From JAHEDH01 sp965364515 (GTDB lineage: Bacteria > Actinomycetota > Acidimicrobiia > Spongiisociales > ZC4RG35): a stretch of 31,787 nt of DNA. The stretch is taken from assembly GCA_965364515.1 (NCBI GenBank), contig CBDTXZ010000016.1, forward strand, positions 1 to 31,787, given 5' to 3'. The notes below the pieces were generated by a model that worked only from the letters and a program-made list of their open reading frames with translations, was not told the DNA's origin and did no database searches. Positions 23,367-30,801 of the stretch are shown here, piece by piece. Position numbers and translations under genes: made by a program. Every line of letters begins with the position of its first letter. The stretch's first letter is position 1.

Positions 23367-25184
23367 GTGACCGATGGATCGATGGAAGTCCGCAGCCCGA
23401 GTGATCGACTGGGCTTTGAATTACACGTCGCGGGTGGGGATCCGGTGTTCGCCGTGACGCTCGACGACGTCATCGTCCTGCAGAACGGCCGACTCGGCCT
23501 GGTATTCGCCGAACACGATCTCTCGGCCCTCACACTGGAGAGGGGCAGCGACATAGAGGTGCTCGAGGACGGCTACCAACTGGTCGGATCCGAGACGCTC
23601 ATCGATGTGAAAGCGAACCAGCGGGACTTCGAGTTCGAGTCTGCCGCCGGAGACCGGCTGACACTGCACGTCCGAGTCACCGACGACGCAATCGGGCTGA
23701 GGTACCGGTGGGACGGTGACGACGACCGGCTGCTGTCTGATCGGACTTCCTTTCGGTTCGTCTCGCCCGGACGCGCCTGGACCCAGCCCCACGATCCTCC
23801 GGCTCTCGGTGCGCCCGCCTACGAGGCGCTCTACGCCGACGGGATCCCGATCGGAACGCCGACGGACGCCCCGAGCTGGAACCTACCCGCCCTGTTCGAA
23901 TCCGACGGAAACTGGGTCTTGCTGGCCGAATCGGCCGTGGCGCCGGGAAACTTCGGTTCGCATCTGCAGGTCGATGGTGAACACACGTATCGAATCGAGC
24001 TCCCGTACCCCGAAGAAGGGCTCAGTAGCGAGCCGGCCGGCGAACCGGTCTCGTCGCCGTGGACCAGCCCGTGGCGGCTGATCATCGTGTCGGACGACCT
24101 GGCGGGCGTCCACGGGTCGACGGCCGTCACCGACTTCGCCGACGCGAGCCGCATGGAGAACACCGATTGGATCCGCCCTGGACGGGTGTCGTGGTCGTGG
24201 TGGTCGGATCACACCAGCCCGACCAACCCGGCGGCGTTGAACGAGTCGATCGATCTCGCCGGCGATCTCGGATGGGAGCACACGCTCATCGACGCCAACT
24301 GGAACCTGAACGACCCGGAGGCGTTGGACGCCGTGTTGGCGCACGCAAGATCCCGTGGAGTCGGCGTCTTCCTCTGGTACAACTCGGGCGGTTCCAACAA
24401 CCTGGTCACCGAGCAGCCCCGGAACCTCATGCACGATCCTGTCGTCAGGAGGGCCGAGTTCGCCCGGCTCGCCGAGATGGGGATCGCCGGTGTCAAGGTC
24501 GACTTCTTCCACTCGGACCGCACCGACATGATCGAGCGATATCACGCCATCGCGGCCGACGCCGCCGACGCGGGCCTCATGGTCAACTTCCACGGCTGCA
24601 CCGCACCGAAAGGCTGGGAGCGAACCTGGCCGAACGTGCTGACCATGGAGGCGGTGCGCGGCGCCGAGCAGTACTTCTTCGCAGAGGACTACCCCGAGAC
24701 CGCCGTGTGGCACAACACGGTGCTGCCGTTCACCCGGAACGTCGTCGGTTCGATGGACTACACCCCGGTCACCTTCTCCAATCAGCGGTATCCGCGGCTG
24801 ACGACGGCCGGTCACGAACTGGCTCTGGCGGTGGTGTTCCAATCCAGACTGCAGCACTTCGCCGACAGTGCCGCAAGCTACCGGGCGCAGTCACCCGAGG
24901 TCTGGAGATACCTGTCCGAAGTGCCGGCGGTGTGGGATGAATCGCAGCTCGTCGACGGGTACCCGGGCAAATGGGTCGTGGTCGCACGGCGGTCCGGAGA
25001 CCGCTGGTGGATCGCCGGTCTGAACGGGCCGCACGAGAGGGAGATCACGCTCGAGCTGACCCGGTTCCCGGGACTCGAGGAAGGTCAGCTCATCTCCGGT
25101 GAGGATCTCGATGTCACAGTCGTCGCGCATGTGCTCGAGCTCTCTCTCGGACCGGGGGACGGATTCTCGGTCTGGATGCCATGA
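23367..25184 (+). CDS. GH97 family glycosidase, retaining alpha-galactosidase-like
   Basis: 605 residues with the three-part GH97 layout. An N-terminal beta-sandwich (about 1-240) includes L-Q-N-G-R-L-G-L. A catalytic (beta/alpha)8 barrel opens with R-V-S-W-S-W-W-S-D-H and contains G-V-K-V-D379-F-F and V-N-F-H-G. A C-terminal beta-domain closes it. In GH97 the Asp in K-V-D-F marks the retaining branch (alpha-galactosidase type); the inverting SusB branch uses Glu bases instead. No signal peptide is seen, so it is cytosolic. The GTG at 23367 lies 6 nt after TATCTT (23355-23360); the frame is open upstream to 23169, with ATG 23346 as alternative. It may process sugars imported by the nearby ABC system. 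Confidence 0.85.
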   Translation: MTDGSMEVRSPSDRLGFELHVAGGDPVFAVTLDDVIVLQNGRLGLVFAEHDLSALTLERGSDIEVLEDGYQLVGSETLIDVKANQRDFEFESAAGDRLTLHVRVTDDAIGLRYRWDGDDDRLLSDRTSFRFVSPGRAWTQPHDPPALGAPAYEALYADGIPIGTPTDAPSWNLPALFESDGNWVLLAESAVAPGNFGSHLQVDGEHTYRIELPYPEEGLSSEPAGEPVSSPWTSPWRLIIVSDDLAGVHGSTAVTDFADASRMENTDWIRPGRVSWSWWSDHTSPTNPAALNESIDLAGDLGWEHTLIDANWNLNDPEALDAVLAHARSRGVGVFLWYNSGGSNNLVTEQPRNLMHDPVVRRAEFARLAEMGIAGVKVDFFHSDRTDMIERYHAIAADAADAGLMVNFHGCTAPKGWERTWPNVLTMEAVRGAEQYFFAEDYPETAVWHNTVLPFTRNVVGSMDYTPVTFSNQRYPRLTTAGHELALAVVFQSRLQHFADSAASYRAQSPEVWRYLSEVPAVWDESQLVDGYPGKWVVVARRSGDRWWIAGLNGPHEREITLELTRFPGLEEGQLISGEDLDVTVVAHVLELSLGPGDGFSVWMP

Positions 25185-25223
25185 CCTGTCGTGGCGCGCC
25201 TGGAAGGTTCTAGCTTGGGTGTC

Positions 25224-26579
25224 ATGGACGCGGACATCGTCATCGCCGGAGCTGGAATCGCCGGCATCTCGACGGCCTACCACCTCACCGCTCTCGGTGC
25301 CGACCGGATCGTCGTGTGCGACCCGCTCGCTCCCCTGACGCTGACGAGCGACAAATCGACCGAGTGCTACCGGAACTGGTGGCCTGGGCCCGACGACACG
25401 ATGGTCGCATTCATGAACCGTGCCATCGACCTGCTCGAGGAATGGTCCGATGACAGCGGGAACATCTTCAACCTTTCGCGGCGTGGCTATCTCTACATCA
25501 CGGGCGACGAGTCGGAACTGGAGCGGATGGCCAGACAGGCCGAGGAGATCTCCGCGCTCGGGGCCGGTGAGCTGAGGGTCCACCACGTCGGCGTCGACGG
25601 TTACACCCCGTCTACTCCCGAAGGATGGAAGACCGCGCTAGGCGGCGCAGACCTGTTCGCCTCCGGACAGGCCGTGCGCTCAGCGTTTCCGTACGTATCC
25701 GATTCGGCCGTAGGTGCGCTCCACGCACGCAGGGCCGGCTGGCTGTCCGCACAACAGCTCGGGATGTGGCTGCTGGAGGTCGCCCGAGAACGGGGCGCCG
25801 AACTCATTCACGCATCCGTCACCGCCGTGGAGGCGACAGACGGTGAAGTGTCGTCGGTCACACTCTCGAACGGCCGACGGATCTCGACCAAGCGCTTCAT
25901 CAATGCTGCCGGCCCGCTCATCGAGGAGGTGGCCAGGCTCGTCGACGTCGAGCTGCCGGTCCATCATGAGGTGCATCGCAAGATCTCGTTCCGTGATCGG
26001 ATCGGCGCAGTCCCTCGAGACGCTCCAATGCTCATCTGGAACGACCCGCAGCAGCTCCCCTGGAGCGAAGAGGAGCGCGAGCTGCTTGCGGCTGACCCGA
26101 CCCTTGCGCCTTTGACGGGGTCCCTCGCAGCGGGCGCTCATTGCCGTCCGGATGGCCCTTCGGACGGCGCCATTGTCCTCGGGCTCTGGGAGTACCGGAC
26201 CGATGTGCGGACGCCCGAGTTCCCCATCCCCGAGGACCCGATGTACCCGGAGCTGGTGATGCGAGGCCTTTCGACGATGGTCCCCGCCGTACGGCACTAT
26301 CTCGATCATCTGCCCCAGCCGCACGTCGACGGCGGCTACTACACGAAGACCTCGGAGAACCGTCCACTGATCGGCCCGGTCGGGCCCGGCGGGTTCTTCG
26401 TCGTGGGGGCGCTGTCGGGGTATGGCGTGATGGCGGCGCCGGCTGCGGGCGAGTTGGTGGCTCGCCAGGTGCTCGGGCTCGAACTCCCCGAGTACGCGGC
26501 CTTCCTGGCGCCTGATCGGTACACCGATCCGGCCTACCGGCAGCTGCTCGTTCGGATGGAGGATCAAGGCCAGCTCTGA
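25224..26579 (+). CDS. FAD-dependent oxidoreductase, DAO/sarcosine oxidase-like
   Basis: 451 residues. The FAD Rossmann motif I-V-I-A-G-A-G-I-A-G-I-S starts at residue 5. The family also shows S-T-E-C-Y-R-N-W-W, a central substrate-binding half and the C-terminal P-L-I-G-P-V...F-F-V-V-G-A-L-S-G-Y-G-V-M-A-A-P-A motif that contacts FAD. It belongs to the D-amino-acid/sarcosine/glycine oxidase family and would oxidise an amine or N-methyl amino acid in the cytosol; the substrate is unclear. ATG 25224 lies 7 nt after TAGCTT (25211-25216), a leaderless start; the frame is open to 25191. A stem-loop separates it from the convergent ABC permease. Confidence 0.88.
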   Translation: MDADIVIAGAGIAGISTAYHLTALGADRIVVCDPLAPLTLTSDKSTECYRNWWPGPDDTMVAFMNRAIDLLEEWSDDSGNIFNLSRRGYLYITGDESELERMARQAEEISALGAGELRVHHVGVDGYTPSTPEGWKTALGGADLFASGQAVRSAFPYVSDSAVGALHARRAGWLSAQQLGMWLLEVARERGAELIHASVTAVEATDGEVSSVTLSNGRRISTKRFINAAGPLIEEVARLVDVELPVHHEVHRKISFRDRIGAVPRDAPMLIWNDPQQLPWSEEERELLAADPTLAPLTGSLAAGAHCRPDGPSDGAIVLGLWEYRTDVRTPEFPIPEDPMYPELVMRGLSTMVPAVRHYLDHLPQPHVDGGYYTKTSENRPLIGPVGPGGFFVVGALSGYGVMAAPAAGELVARQVLGLELPEYAAFLAPDRYTDPAYRQLLVRMEDQGQL

Positions 26580-26588
26580 GCCCGGAAT

Positions 26589-26623
26589 CCGAGACGCCGG
26601 CGGGGACCGGTCAGGCGCCTCGG
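26589..26623. terminator. Stem-loop between convergent genes
   Basis: CCGAGACGCC (26589-26598) pairs with GGCGCCTCGG (26614-26623) with one mismatch around a 15-nt loop. It lies in the 55-nt gap between the FAD oxidoreductase and the ABC-2 permease. No T-tract is present, so this is a moderate call. Confidence 0.4.
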
Positions 26624-26634
26624 AATGTCCGGTA

Positions 26635-28293
26635 TCAGCCAGTACTGCGGATGTCCCGCCGATCGAACGCAAACACCGCTCCGGTGACCAGCACCGCCGT
26701 GATGACGACGAGCACCGCTGCATCGCCCCAGGGCATGCCATTGGTGAGGGGATCACTCGTCAGGTAGTAGTGATACGGCGACCATGCGGCGAGCCCGTCG
26801 AGGGCGTCGCTGAACGGGGCCAGCGAGTTGAGCAGGTACAGGCCGAACGCCATCCCGACGGAACCGACGACCGCAGTGCGAACCCGACCGGTGGTGGCGC
26901 TCAACAGGAGGGCCAGTCCACCGAACACGAAGCCGATCAGCACCGAGAGCAACGACGTCGCTGCAATGTTGCCGATGCTCATCCCCAGTCCGGCGATCAC
27001 CGACCCGACAACCACACCGAGGAAGGTGGCGATGCCGACGATGACGCCCAGCAGACCAGCAGCGAGCGTCTTCTGGAGCACGATGCTCGAGCGTCGGACC
27101 GGGTTGCCCAGCAGCAGCCCCATCGTCCGCTGCGCCTCCTCTCCTGCCAGTGCCTTGGCGCCTAGGGTGATCGTGACGGCCATGACCAGGATCGGAGCCA
27201 TCAAGCTGAAGGTCTCCACCTGATACCAGCCTTCGGCAGTGCTGATGTCGGCACTCCCGACGAGCGCCATGAGTGCTTCGGGAAGGTCCTGTCCGAAGGT
27301 GGCGAGCTGTTCGTCCACGGCGGCATACATCGGGCCCATCATCACGCCCATCATCGAGAACATGGCGAAGGCCGAGACGGCGGTGAGTGCTTGATGGTCT
27401 GCAGCGGTCTTGGTCCAGATACGAGCGACACCGGCCGAACCGGACAGCCGTTCGAGAACGGCTCCGATCCGAGGATCCTCCCGCAGGCGGTCGAGGATCG
27501 AGCCGCCCACCGATCGAAGCCGCAGATCCCGACCGTTCACGCCGACATAGGCGATCCCTGCGAAGGCGGCACTGCCTCCGAGAAGTACTGCGATGCCACC
27601 CCATTGGATCCCGTTGACCAGCGGTTGGCCGTTGTCGAGGTAGTACCACGGGAAGATGCGGGCGACCTCTGCGAGTGAGTCGACCAGCGGGAGCAGCCCG
27701 ACTGCGAAGAACGACAGCGCCATCACCCCGGCGCTGATGCCCGAGGCGAGCGACGGCTTGCCGGTCCAGGCGCCGATCGCCAGCGCGAAGAACCCGTAGA
27801 AGAGCGCATTGGCGAAGATGTGAAACGCCTGCGCACCGACCAGCCTCCCGGTGACATCCACGTCCAACAGGACCGGGGTGACAAGCGCACCGATCCAGAG
27901 CACGAGTGCTGCCAGGGCCGTGAGGACCACGGTCGAGATCGCCTTGGAGTAGAGGACATGTGTTCGGCTCTTCGGGTTCCCCAGCAGGAGGCCAATCGTG
28001 CCGTCTCGCTCCTCCCCTGCGATCGTTGCGGAGCCCATCGACACCGCCAGACCGGCGAGAATGAGTGCCCCGTAGAAGCCGTAGATGGCTCCGTATGCGA
28101 GACCGGCGGCATCGGCGCTGTCGGAGATCCCGAACAGTTCGCGGAATCCCTCCGGAAGACTCGTATAGAGCGACAGGTCGACCGACTTGTACGCGGCCAT
28201 CCCGCCGAGCAGGAACAGCGCCACGGTGAACGCGCCGATGACGACGGCTCTCCACCTGTCGGCGATGGTCTTGGTGGTGATGGTCGCCAGCAT
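26635..28293 (-). CDS. ABC-2 type export permease with internal duplication
   Basis: 552 residues with about twelve membrane helices arranged as two similar halves. G-E-E-R-D-G-T-I-G-L-L-L-G-N-P near residue 93 recurs as G-E-E-A-Q-R-T-M-G-L-L-L-G-N-P near 388. P-W-Y-Y-L-D-N-G-Q-P-L-V-N-G also recurs as P-Y-H-Y-Y-L-T-S-D-P-L-T-N-G. Single-half ABC-2 permeases pair as dimers, so this fused form may make the whole pore. It works with the ATPase encoded upstream (TGATG overlap of stop and start) and is under control of the TetR gene heading the operon. The substrate is unknown; drug or lipid export is typical. Confidence 0.88.
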   Translation of the reverse strand: MLATITTKTIADRWRAVVIGAFTVALFLLGGMAAYKSVDLSLYTSLPEGFRELFGISDSADAAGLAYGAIYGFYGALILAGLAVSMGSATIAGEERDGTIGLLLGNPKSRTHVLYSKAISTVVLTALAALVLWIGALVTPVLLDVDVTGRLVGAQAFHIFANALFYGFFALAIGAWTGKPSLASGISAGVMALSFFAVGLLPLVDSLAEVARIFPWYYLDNGQPLVNGIQWGGIAVLLGGSAAFAGIAYVGVNGRDLRLRSVGGSILDRLREDPRIGAVLERLSGSAGVARIWTKTAADHQALTAVSAFAMFSMMGVMMGPMYAAVDEQLATFGQDLPEALMALVGSADISTAEGWYQVETFSLMAPILVMAVTITLGAKALAGEEAQRTMGLLLGNPVRRSSIVLQKTLAAGLLGVIVGIATFLGVVVGSVIAGLGMSIGNIAATSLLSVLIGFVFGGLALLLSATTGRVRTAVVGSVGMAFGLYLLNSLAPFSDALDGLAAWSPYHYYLTSDPLTNGMPWGDAAVLVVITAVLVTGAVFAFDRRDIRSTG

Positions 28294-29192
28294 CAGGCAG
28301 TCACCTCGTCCCGGTAGTAGGTGAGGAAGATCTCTTCGAGATCGGCCTCCGCGGTCGAGATGTCGACGACCTCGTAGCGCCCGGCGACGCTGGTCAGCAG
28401 TGAATCCATCTTTCCGTCGTAGGACAGCACGATGCGGTGATCGTTGGCCGACACGTCGCGGACGCCGGGGACGTTGTCGAAGACAGCCGGGTCGACGTGG
28501 CTGGCGAACTCGAACTCGACTCTGCGCATCGCCTTCGAGCGCAGGTCCTGGACGGTCTCGACCGCAACGAGGTCGCCGTGACGGATGATGCCGACCCGGT
28601 CGGAGATCCGTTGAACCTCGGACAGGGTGTGGCTGGAGAGGAAGACGGTTCGTCCGTCGGCCGCGACTTCGCGCATCATCGCCTGAAACTCGCGCTGGAC
28701 CAGCGGGTCCAGGCCTGTGCTCGGCTCGTCCATGATGAGGACGGCCGGTCGGTTCATGAAGGCCTGAATGAGCCCGACCTTCTGCCGGTTCCCGGTCGAG
28801 AGATCACCGACCTTCTTGGACAGGTCGGCGTCGAGTCGTTCTGCGAGCTCGTCGACGTACGCCCAGTCGACGCCGCCGCGAAGGTTGGCGAAATACGTGA
28901 TGGTGTCGCGTCCGGTCAGACGCGGGTACATCGCCAGGTCGCCGGGCAGGTATCCGATGTGGTTGCGGATTTCGACCGCATCGCGGTGTGTGTCGAGGCC
29001 CACGATCGAGGCCGAGCCGGCCGTTGGGCGGATCTCGTCGAGGATCGTTCGGATCATCGTCGTCTTCCCGGCGCCGTTGGGTCCGAGGAACCCGAATACC
29101 TCGCCCGGTTTCACCTCGAGGTCGAGGTTCTTGAGGGCGGGGAAGTCCCCGTAGTGCTTCGTGAGACCGTGGGTCTCGATGGCGGCGTTCAT
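28293..29192 (-). CDS. ABC transporter ATP-binding protein
   Basis: 299 residues. Walker A is G37-P-N-G-A-G-K-T-T, the signature motif is L-S-T-G-N-R-Q-K-V-G, Walker B is V-L-I-M-D-E-P, and the switch histidine lies in L-S-S-H-T-L. The C-terminal 80 residues are the extension common to DrrA/CcmA-type exporter ATPases. Its ATG overlaps the TetR stop (ATGA) and its stop overlaps the permease start, so the three genes are one translationally coupled operon. It powers export by the fused ABC-2 permease. Confidence 0.95.
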   Translation of the reverse strand: MNAAIETHGLTKHYGDFPALKNLDLEVKPGEVFGFLGPNGAGKTTMIRTILDEIRPTAGSASIVGLDTHRDAVEIRNHIGYLPGDLAMYPRLTGRDTITYFANLRGGVDWAYVDELAERLDADLSKKVGDLSTGNRQKVGLIQAFMNRPAVLIMDEPSTGLDPLVQREFQAMMREVAADGRTVFLSSHTLSEVQRISDRVGIIRHGDLVAVETVQDLRSKAMRRVEFEFASHVDPAVFDNVPGVRDVSANDHRIVLSYDGKMDSLLTSVAGRYEVVDISTAEADLEEIFLTYYRDEVTA

Positions 29193-29875
29193 GCTGAGGT
29201 TCCTTTCGTGTCTTCTGTTGAATCTGTCGTGTCGCGACGCTCGGCGAGCCCGGCCATCGCCGTCCGTGCGTTCTCCATGAACTCGGCGGTGAAGACTCCA
29301 TCGCCGTACAACTCAATGACCGGAGCGAGGTAGTTGGCGATGGCCGGACTCGACCCGAAGTCGGGGTCTACGAGGTCGGCGCCGAGCAGCCGGTTCAGGT
29401 GGTGGTGCATGACCAGCAACCCGAGGTTCCAGAGCACCATGATCACCGCCCGACCGTGCGGATCGGCCGAAGGCTTGAGCATGCCGCTCTCGACGCCCTG
29501 AGCGAGGTACACCTCGGCGTCGGAGACCATCCCGTCGACCAATTCGGCTACGGCAGGTGAGTCGTCGGTCAGGACCGCGGCGAGATAGGCGAGCAGGTGT
29601 GGGTTTCCCTCGACGCGCAGCGCTGAGAGGATGTCGAAGTCAGGGCCGGCCGCCATGGCCTCTTGTTTGCGGTCGCGTGTCACAGTGAGGAGGTGCTGGT
29701 CGCAGGCTCGGCGGAGGCCCTCCATCGAGCCGAAGTGGTTTATCACCGACCCGGGGGAGACGCCGGCGAGGGCAGCGACCTTGCGCGCCGTCGTTCCGTT
29801 GATCCCCTCGGTGGCGAAGCACTCGATGGCGGCGTCGCGGATCCGTGCCGCTGTGCTTCGTTCCTCGATCTCCAT
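29189..29875 (-). CDS. TetR family transcriptional regulator
   Basis: 228 residues. The N-terminal helix-turn-helix is T-A-R-K-V-A-A-L-A-G-V-S-P-G-S-V-I-N-H-F-G, preceded by I-R-D-A-A-I-E-C-F. The rest is a helical ligand-binding domain. It heads the operon with the ABC ATPase and permease and probably represses it until the exported compound binds. ATG 29875 is chosen because an ATG at 29929 falls inside the -10 region of the strong promoter. The expected transcript start is near 29922, leaving a leader of about 45 nt with a weak GAGG at 29884-29887. Confidence 0.9.
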   Translation of the reverse strand: MEIEERSTAARIRDAAIECFATEGINGTTARKVAALAGVSPGSVINHFGSMEGLRRACDQHLLTVTRDRKQEAMAAGPDFDILSALRVEGNPHLLAYLAAVLTDDSPAVAELVDGMVSDAEVYLAQGVESGMLKPSADPHGRAVIMVLWNLGLLVMHHHLNRLLGADLVDPDFGSSPAIANYLAPVIELYGDGVFTAEFMENARTAMAGLAERRDTTDSTEDTKGTSA

Positions 29876-29909
29876 GTGTTCGAGCCTCGTCTGGGTTGAA
29901 CGTGTAAGG

Positions 29910-29958
29910 TTGAACGCGTGTTCAAGCATCTATACAACTGTTCAACAGGTTCTGTCAA
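29910..29958 (-). promoter_or_regulatory. TetR operon promoter with two inverted-repeat operators
   Basis: On the minus strand, consensus TTGACA (29958-29953) and TATAGA (29934-29929) are 18 nt apart. The plus strand carries CTGTTCAACAG (29938-29948), a perfect palindrome in the spacer, and TTGAACgcgtGTTCAA (29910-29925) over the expected transcription start. A further GTTGAAC half-site lies at 29895-29901. These share the TTGAAC/GTTCAA core and suit binding by the TetR protein encoded here, giving autorepression. Confidence 0.75.
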
Positions 29959-30065
29959 GGGCGCAAGGTGGTACGCGGATCAGTGTCGAAGGCCCCTGGG
30001 GCGCTCGCGGTGTTTGGGTATCGTCGATAGCGGGAAGGTTCCTGGAACACACGAAAGGTGCGCAC

Positions 30066-30272
30066 ATGGCAACCAAGACCAAGCTCGAATCTGCACACGA
30101 GACGGTGAACAAGGCGCAGACCGCGCTCGACGCCGCCGACAAGTCGCTGCAGGCTGCCGAGAAGGCGACCGAGGCAGCATCGAAGGCGAAGTCGAAGACG
30201 GGTCTGCTCGTCCTCGTCGCGATCCTGGCGATCCTCGGCATCTATCTCGCCAAACGAAACCAGAGTTCCTGA
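30066..30272 (+). CDS. Small helical protein with C-terminal membrane anchor, 68 aa
   Basis: 68 residues. The first 45 form an Ala/Lys/Glu-rich amphipathic helix (E-T-V-N-K-A-Q-T-A-L-D-A-A-D-K), likely coiled-coil. A single membrane span, L-L-V-L-V-A-I-L-A-I-L-G-I-Y-L, follows, then K-R-N-Q-S-S. The N-terminus would face the cytosol. GAAAGG (30053-30058) lies 7 nt before the ATG, and TATCGT (30019-30024) is a plausible -10. A strong terminator follows directly, so it is a single-gene transcript. I do not recognise the family; a DUF883/YtxH-like membrane-associated stress role is only a guess. Confidence 0.7.
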   Translation: MATKTKLESAHETVNKAQTALDAADKSLQAAEKATEAASKAKSKTGLLVLVAILAILGIYLAKRNQSS

Positions 30273-30274
30273 CC

Positions 30275-30322
30275 CGTTGGTTCACCAACGTCAACGCTCA
30301 CGGTCTGAGGACCGTGAGCGTT
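30275..30322. terminator. Tandem stem-loops, strong terminator
   Basis: CGTTGG (30275-30280) pairs with CCAACG (30285-30290) around TTCA. Directly after it, AACGCTCACGGTC (30293-30305) pairs perfectly with GACCGTGAGCGTT (30310-30322) around TGAG, followed by TGTTGTG. The 13-bp stem is the strongest terminator in the window and could also stop minus-strand transcription arriving from the pseudogene region. Confidence 0.8.
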
Positions 30323-30347
30323 TGTTGTGACTGGAAGCCGGAGTAGG

Positions 30348-30647
30348 TCAGTCCCAGCGGAGTCCGCTGGAGGCCTGGCCCCAACCCGCGCTCGACCATG
30401 ACGTCCCGGACCAGCTCGTCCCGGACCACGACGTGCCGTTCCAATCGCCGCCGGACCACGAGGTGCCGAGGGCAGCGCCCGCAGCCCATGCTTCGCCATC
30501 CCAGGCGTTCCCGAAGGTTTCCTGCTCGCCGGCGAGCTTCACGCCGTCAAACGCGAGGTGGTTGTCGCGGGCGCCTTCGAGCGAGCCGAGGCCGGTCGAA
30601 GATGCACGGGGCTGGCTGGCCGCCGGGATCGACCCCTTGAGGTCCAA
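30348..30647 (-). pseudogene. C-terminal remnant of an S8 subtilase with W-S-G-T-S repeats
   Basis: The last 99 codons look like the tail of actinobacterial subtilisin-like serine proteases. S-S-T-G-L-G-S-L-E-G-A-R is followed by G-V-K-L-A-G-E-Q-E-T-F-G-N-A-W, then a Trp repeat tract (residues 61-89): G-T-S-W-S-G-G-D-W-N-G-T-S-W-S-G-T-S-W-S-G-T-S-W-S-S-A-G-W. The catalytic domain (Asp/His/Ser) is absent. The frame runs up to about 30702 through sequence that does not look like subtilase, and no good start precedes it. The DNA coding the tract is itself repetitive, in roughly 15-bp units. It appears to be what is left after a deletion. Confidence 0.6.
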
Positions 30648-30795
30648 GGGCCAGGCTTCCCACAGGATTGGCGACGCCGGCGATCCCCAGTACGTCGTAC
30701 AGCTTCAGATCCATGATCACACGAGCAGCCTCGCTCTCGAGACGGTGTTGACGCGCGAACAGCGCGGAGATCTGCAGGGATGCCCCATCGCTCAT
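30643..30795 (-). pseudogene. N-terminal remnant, possibly nucleotidyltransferase-like
   Basis: ATG 30795 lies 7 nt past the hutI stop. About 51 residues look genuine: a helix, A-R-Q-H-R-L-E-S-E-A-A-R-V-I-M-D-L-K-L, and then N-P-V-G-S-L-A-L-G. That V-G-S-x-A-x-G strand-turn resembles the start of a nucleotidyltransferase fold, where a D-x-D motif should follow. Instead the frame enters proline/arginine-rich shadow (to 30547) over the subtilase tail. No Shine-Dalgarno is visible. The break point is near 30643. Confidence 0.35.
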
Positions 30796-30801
30796 CGGCG
30801 A

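Noticed and set aside
29876..29929. Longer TetR start at ATG 29929
   Set aside because: That codon overlaps the -10 box of the strong promoter, so it would not be in the transcript.
30348..30472. Possible CRISPR or short tandem array in the repetitive DNA
   Set aside because: The repeat encodes the W-S-G-T-S tract of the subtilase tail. Units are about 15 bp and have no spacers.
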